48,320 nt of DNA from Clostridia bacterium (lineage in GTDB: Bacteria; Bacillota; Clostridia; Christensenellales; UBA1242): NCBI GenBank assembly GCA_017621525.1, contig JAGASX010000020.1, forward strand, positions 1 through 48,320, written 5' to 3'. The notes beneath the pieces were generated by a model. It made no database searches, was not told where the DNA came from, and worked only from the letters and a program-made list of their open reading frames with translations. Every line of letters begins with the position of its first letter. Positions within the stretch are counted from its first letter, which is position 1. Positions 33,080 through 40,692 of this stretch are shown here, one piece after another. The position numbers were made by a program, and so were the translations under genes.

Positions 33080-34288
33080 AAAATTGAAAAGTATTTACAG
33101 AGTGAATGTGCAAGTTTGCAGGGCAAAGTTGTTGCCATAACAGGCTCCACCGGCGGTTTGGGAGAGGCTATTTGCAAATATGTTGCAAGCCTTGGCGGAC
33201 AACTTATTTTGCTTAACCGCAACCCAAAGAAAACGCAGTTGCAAATTGAGAAATTAAAGGAAAAGTTTGGCACAACCGCAAAATTTTTTCAGGTGGATAT
33301 GGCTGATATTTTTTCTGTTAAAAATTTGTGCCAAGCGATAGGCGAGCAAAAAATTGATTATCTTATTTTAAATGCAGGTGCATATAGTCTGCCACGCGAA
33401 AAGTCGGCGTTGGGGCTTGACAATGTTTTTCAAATAAACTTTGCCTCACCATACTTTTTGTGTAAAAACCTTTTGCCAAACTTGAACGGTGGCAAGGTGA
33501 TTGTTGTGGGAAGTATCGCCCATAAATATTCAAAAATCAAAACTGACGACATAGATTTTTCTAAGGTGAAAGCACCTCGTAAGGTGTATGGCAATGCAAA
33601 ACGCTTTTTAATGTTTTCACTTAAAAAGTTGCTAAAAAATTCTGGCGTGGAATATGTAATCGCACACCCTGGCATAACCCCAACAAACATAACTTCCCAC
33701 TATCCTAAATGGATAAGTGCAATCATCAAATACCCTATGAAATGGATTTTTACAAGTCCACAAAAGGCGGGGCTGAATATTATGAAAGCAATGTTTACCT
33801 CAATGGAACAAAATACATGGATTGGCCCTCGCATTTTCAATATTTGGGGCAGGCCAAAGGTGCAAAAACTTAACACCTGCAAGGAAGAAGAGCAAAAGCA
33901 AATTTTTGAAATTGCAGAAGAGGTTTTTGATAAGGGAAGTAAAATAAACATTCACTCTTTGGGCGTACAAGAAAAATATTACAACCTTATAAAGTCTGGC
34001 GAAAAGATTTATGAGGGCAGGCTGAATGATGATAAAAGAAGATTGATTGAAATTGGCGACATAATCACAATTCAAAAAGACCCCGAAAGAAAGGAAAGTT
34101 TTAATGTACGCGTAGTGGATAAAAAGGAGTTTAAAAATTTTCTTGAAATGGCAGAAACTTTAGGCGCAAAATCATTGGGTTTCAATGGTTTGTCCCCACA
34201 AGAAGTTGCAAATATTTATCAAGAATTTTATTCACAAGAAAAGCAAAAAGAGTTTGGTGTTGTTGCAATTAAGGTAAAAAAATTTTAA
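33077..34288 (+). CDS. Fusion of a short-chain dehydrogenase with an ASCH domain
   Basis: 403 aa. Residues 1-285 are an SDR: VVAITGSTGGLGEAI, LILNAGAYSLP, a Ser in VVGSIAHKYS and a KVYGNAKR catalytic pair. HPGITPTNI resembles retinol-dehydrogenase-like or WW-domain oxidoreductase members. Residues about 298-403 form an ASCH domain: HSLGVQEKYYNLIKSGEKIY, then EGRLNDDKRRLIEIGDIITI, ending EFGVVAIKVKKF. ASCH domains are PUA-like folds that bind RNA or modified nucleosides. The combination is not one I know. There is no frameshift, and the linker reads through smoothly. The start is the ATG 6 nt after the -10 box. Confidence 0.85.
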   Translation: MKIEKYLQSECASLQGKVVAITGSTGGLGEAICKYVASLGGQLILLNRNPKKTQLQIEKLKEKFGTTAKFFQVDMADIFSVKNLCQAIGEQKIDYLILNAGAYSLPREKSALGLDNVFQINFASPYFLCKNLLPNLNGGKVIVVGSIAHKYSKIKTDDIDFSKVKAPRKVYGNAKRFLMFSLKKLLKNSGVEYVIAHPGITPTNITSHYPKWISAIIKYPMKWIFTSPQKAGLNIMKAMFTSMEQNTWIGPRIFNIWGRPKVQKLNTCKEEEQKQIFEIAEEVFDKGSKINIHSLGVQEKYYNLIKSGEKIYEGRLNDDKRRLIEIGDIITIQKDPERKESFNVRVVDKKEFKNFLEMAETLGAKSLGFNGLSPQEVANIYQEFYSQEKQKEFGVVAIKVKKF

Positions 34289-34317
34289 AATATGTAAAAT
34301 TTAAAAATTTTGTGTTA

Positions 34318-34362
34318 TAATCGCTGTATGCCTTTGTTTTAAAAGGATACAGCGATTTTTTA
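34318..34362 (+). terminator. Intrinsic terminator after the SDR-ASCH gene
   Basis: Long hairpin AATCGCTGTAT / ATACAGCGATT with an inner CCTTT/AAAGG pair, followed by six T. The remaining 34363-34538 is AT-rich and holds the promoter of the next gene. Confidence 0.8.
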
Positions 34363-34469
34363 ATTTTTTTGTAATTTTTGTTTTTACACATTAAAAAACA
34401 CATTTTCACCTTTATTTTAAAGGAGAATAGCGATTATATAAAAAAATTTAAAAAACCATCAAAAAATTG

Positions 34470-34497
34470 TTGACTATTTGTAAAAAATGAATATAAT
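34470..34497 (+). promoter_or_regulatory. Promoter of the SPT-like gene
   Basis: TTGACT (34470-34475), 16-bp spacer, TATAAT (34492-34497), then a leader of about 40 nt and AGGAGA before the ATG at 34539. Confidence 0.75.
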
Positions 34498-34538
34498 TGC
34501 TTGCGTAAAGTGTATGACACTATTTATAGGAGATTATT

Positions 34539-35720
34539 ATGGATATTTTCAAAAAAATGGACGCAAAGCAAAGATATGATGAGGCAATTGAAGCAGGTTG
34601 CTATCCTTACTTTCACCAATTAAATTCTGGGCAAGATACGGTTGTTCAAATGGAAGGGCGCGAAACAATTATGATTGGCTCTAACAACTATCTTGGCCTT
34701 ACCTCTCACCCTGAAGTTATCAAGGCTGGCGTTGAGGCACTTGAAAAGTACGGCTCTGGTTGCTCTGGCTCTCGCTTTCTTAATGGTACACTTGATAAGC
34801 ACGTGGAACTTGAAAATGCGCTTGCAAAATTTTTGAATAAAGAGGCTTGCGTTACTTTCAGCACAGGCTTTCAAAGCAACCTTGGCATAATCAGTGCAGT
34901 TGCGGGTATAAATGACTATATCCTTTGCGACAAAGAAAACCACGCAAGTATTTATGATGGTTGCCGTTTAAGTTATGGCAAAATGGTGCGTTACAACCAC
35001 AGCGACATGGCAGACCTTGAAAGAAAACTTAAAGAAGTACCAGCAGAAAAGGGAATTTTAATTGTAACAGACGGCGTTTTCTCTATGAGTGGTGAAATTT
35101 GCAAACTTCCTGAAATTGTGGAACTTGCAAAAAAATATGGCGCACGTGTTATGGTTGATGACGCTCATGGTCTTGGCGTTTTGGGTAAATGCGGTCGTGG
35201 TACAGCAGAACACTTTGGGCTTGAAGATGAAGTTGATATTATTATGGGCACATTCAGTAAATCACTTGCTTCACTTGGCGGATATATGGCATCAAGCAAA
35301 CGCGTGATTGAATATGTTAAACATACTTCTCGTCCATACATTTTCTCTGCATCAATCACTCCTGCATCAGTGGCTTGCGCTCTTGCATCTCTTAAAATTT
35401 TGGAAAGAGAACCTGAAAGAGTTCAAAATCTGCGTGATATAAGCAACTATATGCGTGATGGACTTAAAAAATTGGGCGTAAACATTATTGAAAGCACAAC
35501 CCCAATCATTCCTATTTACACATATGATGATGAAAAGGCTTTCATGGCTTGCAAACTTCTTCTTGACCGCGGTGTTTACGTAAACCCTGTTATCACACCT
35601 GCAACACCTCCGGGAATGGCACTTCTTCGCACTTCTTACACTGCAACACATACAAAAGAACAAATGGATAAGGCAATGACCGCCATTAAAGAAGTTTTGG
35701 ATATTTTGGAAATTAAATAA
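34539..35720 (+). CDS. Serine palmitoyltransferase-like alpha-oxoamine synthase
   Basis: 393 aa, PLP enzyme of the KBL/BioF/SPT family. These condense an amino acid with an acyl-CoA. The PLP lysine is K241 (GTFSKSLAS); VDDAHGLG carries the PLP-contacting Asp and His. Family-splitting blocks point to SPT rather than KBL or BioF: YPYFHQLNSG, GSNNYLGLT, and above all YGSGCSGSRFLNGTLDKH, close to what I recall of Bacteroides SPT. RTSYTATHTKEQ near the end also fits. If correct it would make 3-ketosphinganine from serine and palmitoyl-CoA. Glycine acetyltransferase is the main alternative. A 3-keto reductase is not proven, though SDR genes are near. Confidence 0.75.
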   Translation: MDIFKKMDAKQRYDEAIEAGCYPYFHQLNSGQDTVVQMEGRETIMIGSNNYLGLTSHPEVIKAGVEALEKYGSGCSGSRFLNGTLDKHVELENALAKFLNKEACVTFSTGFQSNLGIISAVAGINDYILCDKENHASIYDGCRLSYGKMVRYNHSDMADLERKLKEVPAEKGILIVTDGVFSMSGEICKLPEIVELAKKYGARVMVDDAHGLGVLGKCGRGTAEHFGLEDEVDIIMGTFSKSLASLGGYMASSKRVIEYVKHTSRPYIFSASITPASVACALASLKILEREPERVQNLRDISNYMRDGLKKLGVNIIESTTPIIPIYTYDDEKAFMACKLLLDRGVYVNPVITPATPPGMALLRTSYTATHTKEQMDKAMTAIKEVLDILEIK

Positions 35721-35737
35721 ATATAAATGTTATAAAC

Positions 35738-35783
35738 AAAAAGCACCGCCGACGACTTTCAACCGCCGGCGACGCTTTTTTTA
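35738..35783. terminator. Hairpin repeat family, copy 3
   Basis: AAAAGCACCGCCGACG, loop ACTTTCAAC, CGCCGGCGACGCTTT and a T run. Relative to copies 1 and 4 the inner stem bases are changed on both arms so that pairing is mostly kept. Confidence 0.78.
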
Positions 35784-35785
35784 AT

Positions 35786-36238
35786 TTCGCACCTGCGTTG
35801 ACTTGCGACCACCGCAGACGCTCCTTTGCCCCGCTCCGCCCGCTGCCAGAACTTCGCCCTGCCAGCCCGCTTCGCTAAATCAGTTTTATTCAAATAAGCC
35901 CCCTCTTTGAGGGGACTTTTATTTCTAAATCCCAACTTTATTTTGCCTTCCCTTGGGGGAAGGTGCCTCGAAGAGGCAGAAGAGGGACAACTTCAAGTTA
36001 AAAGTGAAAAGTGAATAGCGAAAAGGTAAGTAAGCCCCGCTCCGCACCAAAAGCGACCTACGACCGCTTTTGACGCTTCGCTAAATAGGTGTCGCACCCA
36101 AACAGAGCGATGCCCCGCTTGGACGCTCCCAAAAACAAAGCACTTCGCTTAAGCAACCTTTCCCTAATGGGGGAGTTTTTTTTAAACTCCTTCCGTCAAG
36201 GCTTAACGCCTTGCCATCTCCCTCAAAGATGGAGGTTT
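35786..36238. repeat. Mosaic intergenic repeat, copy 3 (longest)
   Basis: About 450 nt without a credible gene. In order it holds the CACCTGCGTTGACTTGCGACC unit, CCCCGCTCCGC, CTAAATCAGTTTTATTCAAAT, a CCCCTCTTTGAGGGG hairpin, CCTTCCCTTGGGGGAAGG, GAAGAGGGACAACTTCAAGT, AAAAGTGAAAAGTGAATAGCG, CCCCGCTCCGCACCAAAAGC, and a last TGGAGGTTTAATAAAGATTTTTTAAA that runs into the poly-G promoter. The same units occur at 47366-47700, again just before a poly-G promoter. Confidence 0.78.
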
Positions 36239-36282
36239 AATAAAGATTTTTTAAATTTTTTTAAAAAAAATATTAAAATCAA

Positions 36283-36314
36283 TTGACAAAATGCCAATGG
36301 GGGGGGGGCATAAT
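36283..36314 (+). promoter_or_regulatory. Poly-G-spacer promoter 1 (putatively phase-variable)
   Basis: TTGACA (36283-36288) and CATAAT (36309-36314) are separated by 20 nt that end in ten consecutive G (36299-36308). The AT-rich upstream region and about 45 nt of downstream leader (CGAAGTGAAGAAATAAAAG...) are shared with the copy at 47733. With ten G the spacer is 3 bp over the 17-bp optimum, so this copy is predicted to be weak or off as sequenced. Confidence 0.8.
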
Positions 36315-36350
36315 CGAAGTGAAGAAATAAAAGTGAAGAGTGAAAAGTTA

Positions 36351-36370
36351 AGCCTCCCTCCATGAGGGAG
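36351..36370 (+). repeat. Hairpin in the leader of the small exported protein gene
   Basis: CCTCCCTC (36352-36359) / GAGGGAGG (36363-36370), then a GTGCGTGTGCAC element, between the poly-G promoter and the AAGGAG site. It is absent from the other poly-G leader and resembles the mosaic repeat units. Whether it affects translation is unknown. Confidence 0.55.
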
Positions 36371-36407
36371 GTGGCAGTGCGTGTGCACTTACGGAAGGAG
36401 TTAAATT

Positions 36408-36824
36408 ATGCCCAAAACATTTAAAATATTTACCGCAATATCATTCACAGTAATGGCAATAGTGCTTACCTTTGTAGGCGTATGGGCACTAACCGACCTC
36501 GACTTTTCAGTCGGCGGGGATATAACCTATACGGCACCCAAAACAGAGGAGACGAAAGGCTACACTATCACCTTGCAAGTGGTTGAGGGAGATTACTCAA
36601 CTGTTCAATACGCATCATATACAGAGGATAGTGGATTGGGTGAAAGGAAAACAGTGACGTCTGCGATTATGGTATTAGAAAATTGGACAACGCAAATGGT
36701 TATATTTGGGGGAAGCCTTCAATACCAAGGAGTTAGCTCGGCAGTTAAAGATATTGGTACAAATATACCCTTTGAAATAAATGAGGACGCAACTATATTG
36801 ATATATGGTTTGAGACCGTTGTAG
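36408..36824 (+). CDS. Small exported/anchored protein under a poly-G promoter
   Basis: 138 aa. An N-terminal signal or anchor helix (FTAISFTVMAIVLTFVGVWAL) is followed by LDFSVGGDITYTA. The protein at 47833 has the same layout (TGVWAASTANVNIGGTISFNA), so the two are paralogues, at least N-terminally. The rest is strand-rich with no known domain. The VWA..(T/S)..(V/I).(V/I)GG.I.(Y/F).A pattern at the mature N-terminus is reminiscent of TasA/camelysin-type exported fibre proteins, but that is weak. AAGGAG precedes the ATG. Confidence 0.72.
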   Translation: MPKTFKIFTAISFTVMAIVLTFVGVWALTDLDFSVGGDITYTAPKTEETKGYTITLQVVEGDYSTVQYASYTEDSGLGERKTVTSAIMVLENWTTQMVIFGGSLQYQGVSSAVKDIGTNIPFEINEDATILIYGLRPL

Positions 36825-36885
36825 TTTTCTTTAAAATATAGTTTAAAGTTTTTATCTTCTTTTTCCACAAATCGCCTAAAAATCA

Positions 36886-36914
36886 TTGACATAAGAAAAA
36901 TTTTCTTGTAAAAT
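36886..36914 (+). promoter_or_regulatory. Promoter of the aspS-gatCAB operon
   Basis: TTGACA (36886-36891), 17-bp spacer, TAAAAT (36909-36914), immediately upstream of the T-box leader. The 60 nt between the previous gene and this promoter hold nothing recognisable. Confidence 0.8.
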
Positions 36915-36919
36915 GACTA

Positions 36920-37182
36920 AAACGCGTTGAAAAAGAGAAGTAGCATTTTCCTCTTTTGTTCAGAGAGGCGGGGTTAGGTGAAAGCCCGCTCAAAATGAAT
37001 TTGTGAATAACACTTTGGAGCGGTCTTTGCAAAACAGCCTTTGGCAATAGTAGTGAAGAACGGGAAGCCCGTTACAGCGTAAATGAGATGGATTTGTCCA
37101 AAGTTAGGTGGCACCGCGAGTCATTCGCCCTAACGCTTTTAAAACAAAAAGTTTAAGCGTTTTGGCGGGTGGCTTTTTGTTT
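36920..37182 (+). promoter_or_regulatory. T-box riboswitch leader of aspS-gatCAB, Asn specifier predicted
   Basis: The antiterminator T-box sequence TTAGGTGGCACCGCG (37104-37118) is present. Stem I elements are GAGAAGTAG, CAGAGAGGCGGGG and GGTGAAAGCC. The specifier side reads GTGAATAACACTTTGGAG; by analogy with known leaders (for example GTGAATATCATCTTTGAG for Ile) the codon is AAC (37009-37011), i.e. Asn. The TGGC bulge fits a tRNA ending GCCA, as for Asn or Asp. A terminator hairpin (AACGCTT / AAGCGTT within GCC..GGC) followed by CTTTTT precedes the AAAAGGAG of aspS. Uncharged tRNA-Asn would thus switch on the operon. Confidence 0.9.
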
Positions 37183-37204
37183 TGTAAGATAAAAGGAGAA
37201 ATTT

Positions 37205-38962
37205 ATGAAAAATTTAACAAGCATTTACAGAACTCACACTTGTGGGGAACTTGGCAAAAGTGATGAGGGCAAAGAGGTTGTCCTTTCTGGTTGGGTTGAC
37301 ACCGTACGCGACCACGGTGGCATAACCTTTGTTGACCTGCGTGATAGATATGGCAAAACGCAGGTAGTTTACAGCCAATTGCCAGATTTTAAACTTATTA
37401 AAGAGTCTGTTATCACTGTGAAAGGTGTGGTAAAATGCCGTGATGAGGCAACAATCAATGCCAAACTTTCAACAGGTGAAATTGAAGTTATGGTAAGCGA
37501 AAGCAAACTTCAAAGCGGTTGCAAAAATGTGTTGCCATTTGAGGTGGATCTTTCTCGTGAAACCAACGAGGAAATTCGTCTTAAATATCGCTATCTTGAC
37601 CTGCGTAACGAGGGCATGAAAAACAACATTCTTTTCCGCAGTGCGGTAATTCGTGAACTTCGCAACAAAATGTTTGAACTTGGTTTTGATGAATTTCAAA
37701 CACCAATTCTTACAGCATCTTCGCCAGAGGGTGCGCGCGACTATCTTGTGCCAAGCAGAATTCACCATGGAATGTTTTATGCTCTTCCACAAGCACCACA
37801 ACAATTTAAACAACTTCTTATGGTGTCTGGTATGGACAGATATTTTCAAATTGCACCTTGTTTCCGCGATGAGGACGCAAGGGCTGACAGATGTCCGGGC
37901 GAATTTTATCAACTTGATATGGAAATGAGTTTTGCCACCCAAGAGGACGTTTTTGCGGTTATGGAAGAACTTTTACCATACATTTTTGAAAAGTTTGGCA
38001 AGTATAAAGTTGCCGAGGTGCCATTCCCACGCATCAGTTATCGTGAGGCTATGGATAAATATGGCAGTGATAAACCAGACCTTCGCAACCCACTTACAAT
38101 CAAAAATATTACAAATGTTTTCCGCAACACAACATTCTCTGCATTTGCCGGCAAAACTGTTAAAGTTATCACCGCACCAAATGCAAGCACTCTTTCTCGC
38201 AGAACTTTTGATGAACTTACAACCTATGCAACCGACAATGGCGCAAAAGGTCTTGCTTGGGTGAAAGTTGGCGAAGATAACAGCCTTGTTGGCCCAATTA
38301 TTAAATTCTTAACAGAGGAAGAACAAAAAGAATTGTTTGAGGCAAGCGGTGCAAAGGCTGGCGACTGCCTGTTCATTGTTGCCGATAAAGATGAACTTTG
38401 CTGTAAGGTGCTTGGCGGACTTCGTACACTTCTTTGTGAAAAACTTGACCTTCTTGAAAAGGATATTTACAAATTCTGCTGGATTGTAGACTTCCCAATG
38501 TATGAATATGATGAAGAGGCAGACAAAATTGACTTCTGCCACAACCCATTCTCTATGCCACAGGGCGGTATGGAGGCTCTCGAAAGCAAACAGCCTCTCG
38601 ACATTCTCGCATATCAATATGACATCATTGTAAATGGTGTAGAGTTAAGCAGTGGTGCGGTAAGAAACCACGACCCAGCACTTATGGTTAAGGCGTTTGA
38701 AATTGCAGGTTACAGCGAAGAAACAATCAAAGAAAAATTCTCTGCACTTTACAATGCATTCCAATATGGTGCACCACCTCACGCAGGCATTGCACCGGGC
38801 GTTGACAGAATGATTATGCTTTTGCTTGATGAAAAAAGTATTCGCGAAGTGGTTGCATTCCCAATGAACCAAAAGGCACAAGACCTTATGATGGGTGCAC
38901 CGGGCAGAGTAACCGAAAAGCAACTTCGTGAAGTGCATATTAAAGTAAGAGATAAACAATAG
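37205..38962 (+). CDS. aspS: Aspartyl-tRNA synthetase, bacterial type, probably non-discriminating
   Basis: 585 aa, full bacterial length including the GAD insertion. Class II motifs: FDEFQTPILTASSPEGARD, the FRDEDARADR motif 2, and PPHAGIAPGVDRMIMLL motif 3. The N-terminal OB fold has GWVDTVRDHGGITFVDLRD. It charges tRNA-Asp. The gatCAB genes downstream and an Asn-type T-box suggest it also charges tRNA-Asn with Asp for amidation; this is inference from context. The ATG follows AAAAGGAG. Confidence 0.96.
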   Translation: MKNLTSIYRTHTCGELGKSDEGKEVVLSGWVDTVRDHGGITFVDLRDRYGKTQVVYSQLPDFKLIKESVITVKGVVKCRDEATINAKLSTGEIEVMVSESKLQSGCKNVLPFEVDLSRETNEEIRLKYRYLDLRNEGMKNNILFRSAVIRELRNKMFELGFDEFQTPILTASSPEGARDYLVPSRIHHGMFYALPQAPQQFKQLLMVSGMDRYFQIAPCFRDEDARADRCPGEFYQLDMEMSFATQEDVFAVMEELLPYIFEKFGKYKVAEVPFPRISYREAMDKYGSDKPDLRNPLTIKNITNVFRNTTFSAFAGKTVKVITAPNASTLSRRTFDELTTYATDNGAKGLAWVKVGEDNSLVGPIIKFLTEEEQKELFEASGAKAGDCLFIVADKDELCCKVLGGLRTLLCEKLDLLEKDIYKFCWIVDFPMYEYDEEADKIDFCHNPFSMPQGGMEALESKQPLDILAYQYDIIVNGVELSSGAVRNHDPALMVKAFEIAGYSEETIKEKFSALYNAFQYGAPPHAGIAPGVDRMIMLLLDEKSIREVVAFPMNQKAQDLMMGAPGRVTEKQLREVHIKVRDKQ

Positions 38963-38970
38963 GAGGCAGA

Positions 38971-39261
38971 ATGGAAAAAATTGATATTGCCGAGGTAAAG
39001 CGTCTTGCCAGCCTTTCGGCACTTGAATTTGATGAAAAAAGCCTTGAAAAATTTGTAGGCGATTTTGAAAACATTCTTAATATGGTTGGCGAAATTCAAA
39101 AGTGCGACACCTCAAAAGTTGAAATTAAACGTGCCTGTCACGATTTTGATGAACTTCGCGATGACGAGGCAAAAGAGGGCATTTCACAAGAAGAAGTTTT
39201 GCTTAACAGCCCAAAAAGTCGAAAGGGGTGCTTTGCCGTGCCTCAAATGTTGGAGGAATAA
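38971..39261 (+). CDS. gatC: Asp/Glu-tRNA(Asn/Gln) amidotransferase subunit C
   Basis: 96 aa. DIAEVKRLASLSALEFDE at the N-terminus and FENILNMVGEIQKCDTS are the GatC signature. It wraps and stabilises the GatA-GatB complex. AGGAGG lies just before the ATG, 8 nt after aspS. The stop is followed directly by the gatA ATG. Confidence 0.94.
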   Translation: MEKIDIAEVKRLASLSALEFDEKSLEKFVGDFENILNMVGEIQKCDTSKVEIKRACHDFDELRDDEAKEGISQEEVLLNSPKSRKGCFAVPQMLEE

Positions 39262-40692
39262 ATGGAATATAATACCCTTTCACTCTTGGAGCACGTTGAC
39301 CTTGTAAAAACAGGCAAGGTAACAAGCGAAGAACTTACAAAATACTACATTTCAAAATGCAAGGAAATGGAAAAGTACAACGCAGTGCTTGAAATTTTTG
39401 ATGATGCAACCTCCAACGCAAAAGCCATGGACGAGAAAATTAAAAATGGCTTTAAGGGTGCACTTGCCGGCATACCTGTTATTATTAAAGATAACATTTT
39501 ATATAAGGGCAAAAAATGCACCTGCTCTTCCAAATTTTTGGAAAACTATGTTGCCCAATACAACGCAACGGTGGTTGAAAAATTGCTTGACGCTGGTGCA
39601 ATCATCATCGGCAGAGCCAACATGGACGAATTTGCAATGGGCTCTTCAACCGAAAACTCGGCTTTTGGCGTAACACACAACGCCGTAAATTTTGATTGCG
39701 TTGCGGGTGGTTCCAGCGGTGGAAGTGCTGTTGCAGTTGCTGGCGGTATGTGCCCACTTTCTTTGGGTACAGATACAGGCGGTTCTGTCCGTCAACCATG
39801 CGCAATCAACGGCATTGTAGGCATAAAACCAACCTATGGCAGAGTTTCTCGCTATGGCGTGATTGCCTTTGCCAGCAGTTTAGAGCAGGTTGGGCCTATG
39901 ACCAAAACCGTTAAGGACAACGCCTATGCTTTGCAAGTTTTGGCAGGGCACAGCAAGTTTGATGAAACTTCTTCAAACCGCGAAGTTCCATCATATATTG
40001 AAGAAATTGAAAAGCCGATTGCAGGGCTTAAAATTTGCGTACTTAAAGAGGTTGAAGAGGCGGTAAAAGGGCTTGACACCGAAAAATCTTATCGCAACAC
40101 AAAACAAATTCTTTCCTCTTTGGGGGCTGAAATTGTTGAAATGTCTATGCCAGACTTTTCTCTTTCACTTCCATGCTACTACGTTATCGCCCCAGCCGAG
40201 GCAACAAGCAACCTTGGCAGATTTGACGGCATAAAATATTCTCGCCGTAGCGAAAACGCCAAAAACGTTGATGAAATTTACACAAAAAGCAGAACAGAGG
40301 GCTTTGGTGATGAAGTAAAACGCCGTATCATGCTTGGCAACTTTGTGCTTTCATCTGGTTTCTTTGACGCATACTATAACAAAGCAAAAGCGGTGCAACA
40401 AAAACTTAAAGACAGCGCAAAAGAAATTTTTGAAAAGTGCGATGCAATTTTACTTCCAACAACGGCTGGCGGTGCATTTAAAATTGGCGCAAAAACCGAC
40501 CCTGTAAGTATGTATAAAGAAGATTTGTTTACAATCATTGCAAACATTCTGGGTGTGCCAGCAATCACTCTTCCTGCCGGCAAAACAGAGGATAATATGC
40601 CACTTGGCGTGCAAATTCTTGGCAGAGAGTTTGACGAGGCAACCGTTTACCGCATTGCAAACGCCATAGAGGGCGAAAGGAGGAAGGCATAA
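39262..40692 (+). CDS. gatA: Asp/Glu-tRNA(Asn/Gln) amidotransferase subunit A
   Basis: 476 aa amidase-signature protein. Key blocks are GIPVIIKDNI (catalytic Lys), GSSTENSAFG, AGGSSGGSAVAVA and TDTGGSVRQPCA (the cis-Ser/Ser pair). It releases ammonia from glutamine and passes it to GatB. The start immediately follows the gatC stop. The stop shares one base with the gatB ATG. Confidence 0.96.
   Translation: MEYNTLSLLEHVDLVKTGKVTSEELTKYYISKCKEMEKYNAVLEIFDDATSNAKAMDEKIKNGFKGALAGIPVIIKDNILYKGKKCTCSSKFLENYVAQYNATVVEKLLDAGAIIIGRANMDEFAMGSSTENSAFGVTHNAVNFDCVAGGSSGGSAVAVAGGMCPLSLGTDTGGSVRQPCAINGIVGIKPTYGRVSRYGVIAFASSLEQVGPMTKTVKDNAYALQVLAGHSKFDETSSNREVPSYIEEIEKPIAGLKICVLKEVEEAVKGLDTEKSYRNTKQILSSLGAEIVEMSMPDFSLSLPCYYVIAPAEATSNLGRFDGIKYSRRSENAKNVDEIYTKSRTEGFGDEVKRRIMLGNFVLSSGFFDAYYNKAKAVQQKLKDSAKEIFEKCDAILLPTTAGGAFKIGAKTDPVSMYKEDLFTIIANILGVPAITLPAGKTEDNMPLGVQILGREFDEATVYRIANAIEGERRKA

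Noticed and set aside
36089-36286. 65-codon frame inside the long repeat block
   Set aside because: The sequence is repeat modules only, and the frame runs into the poly-G promoter.
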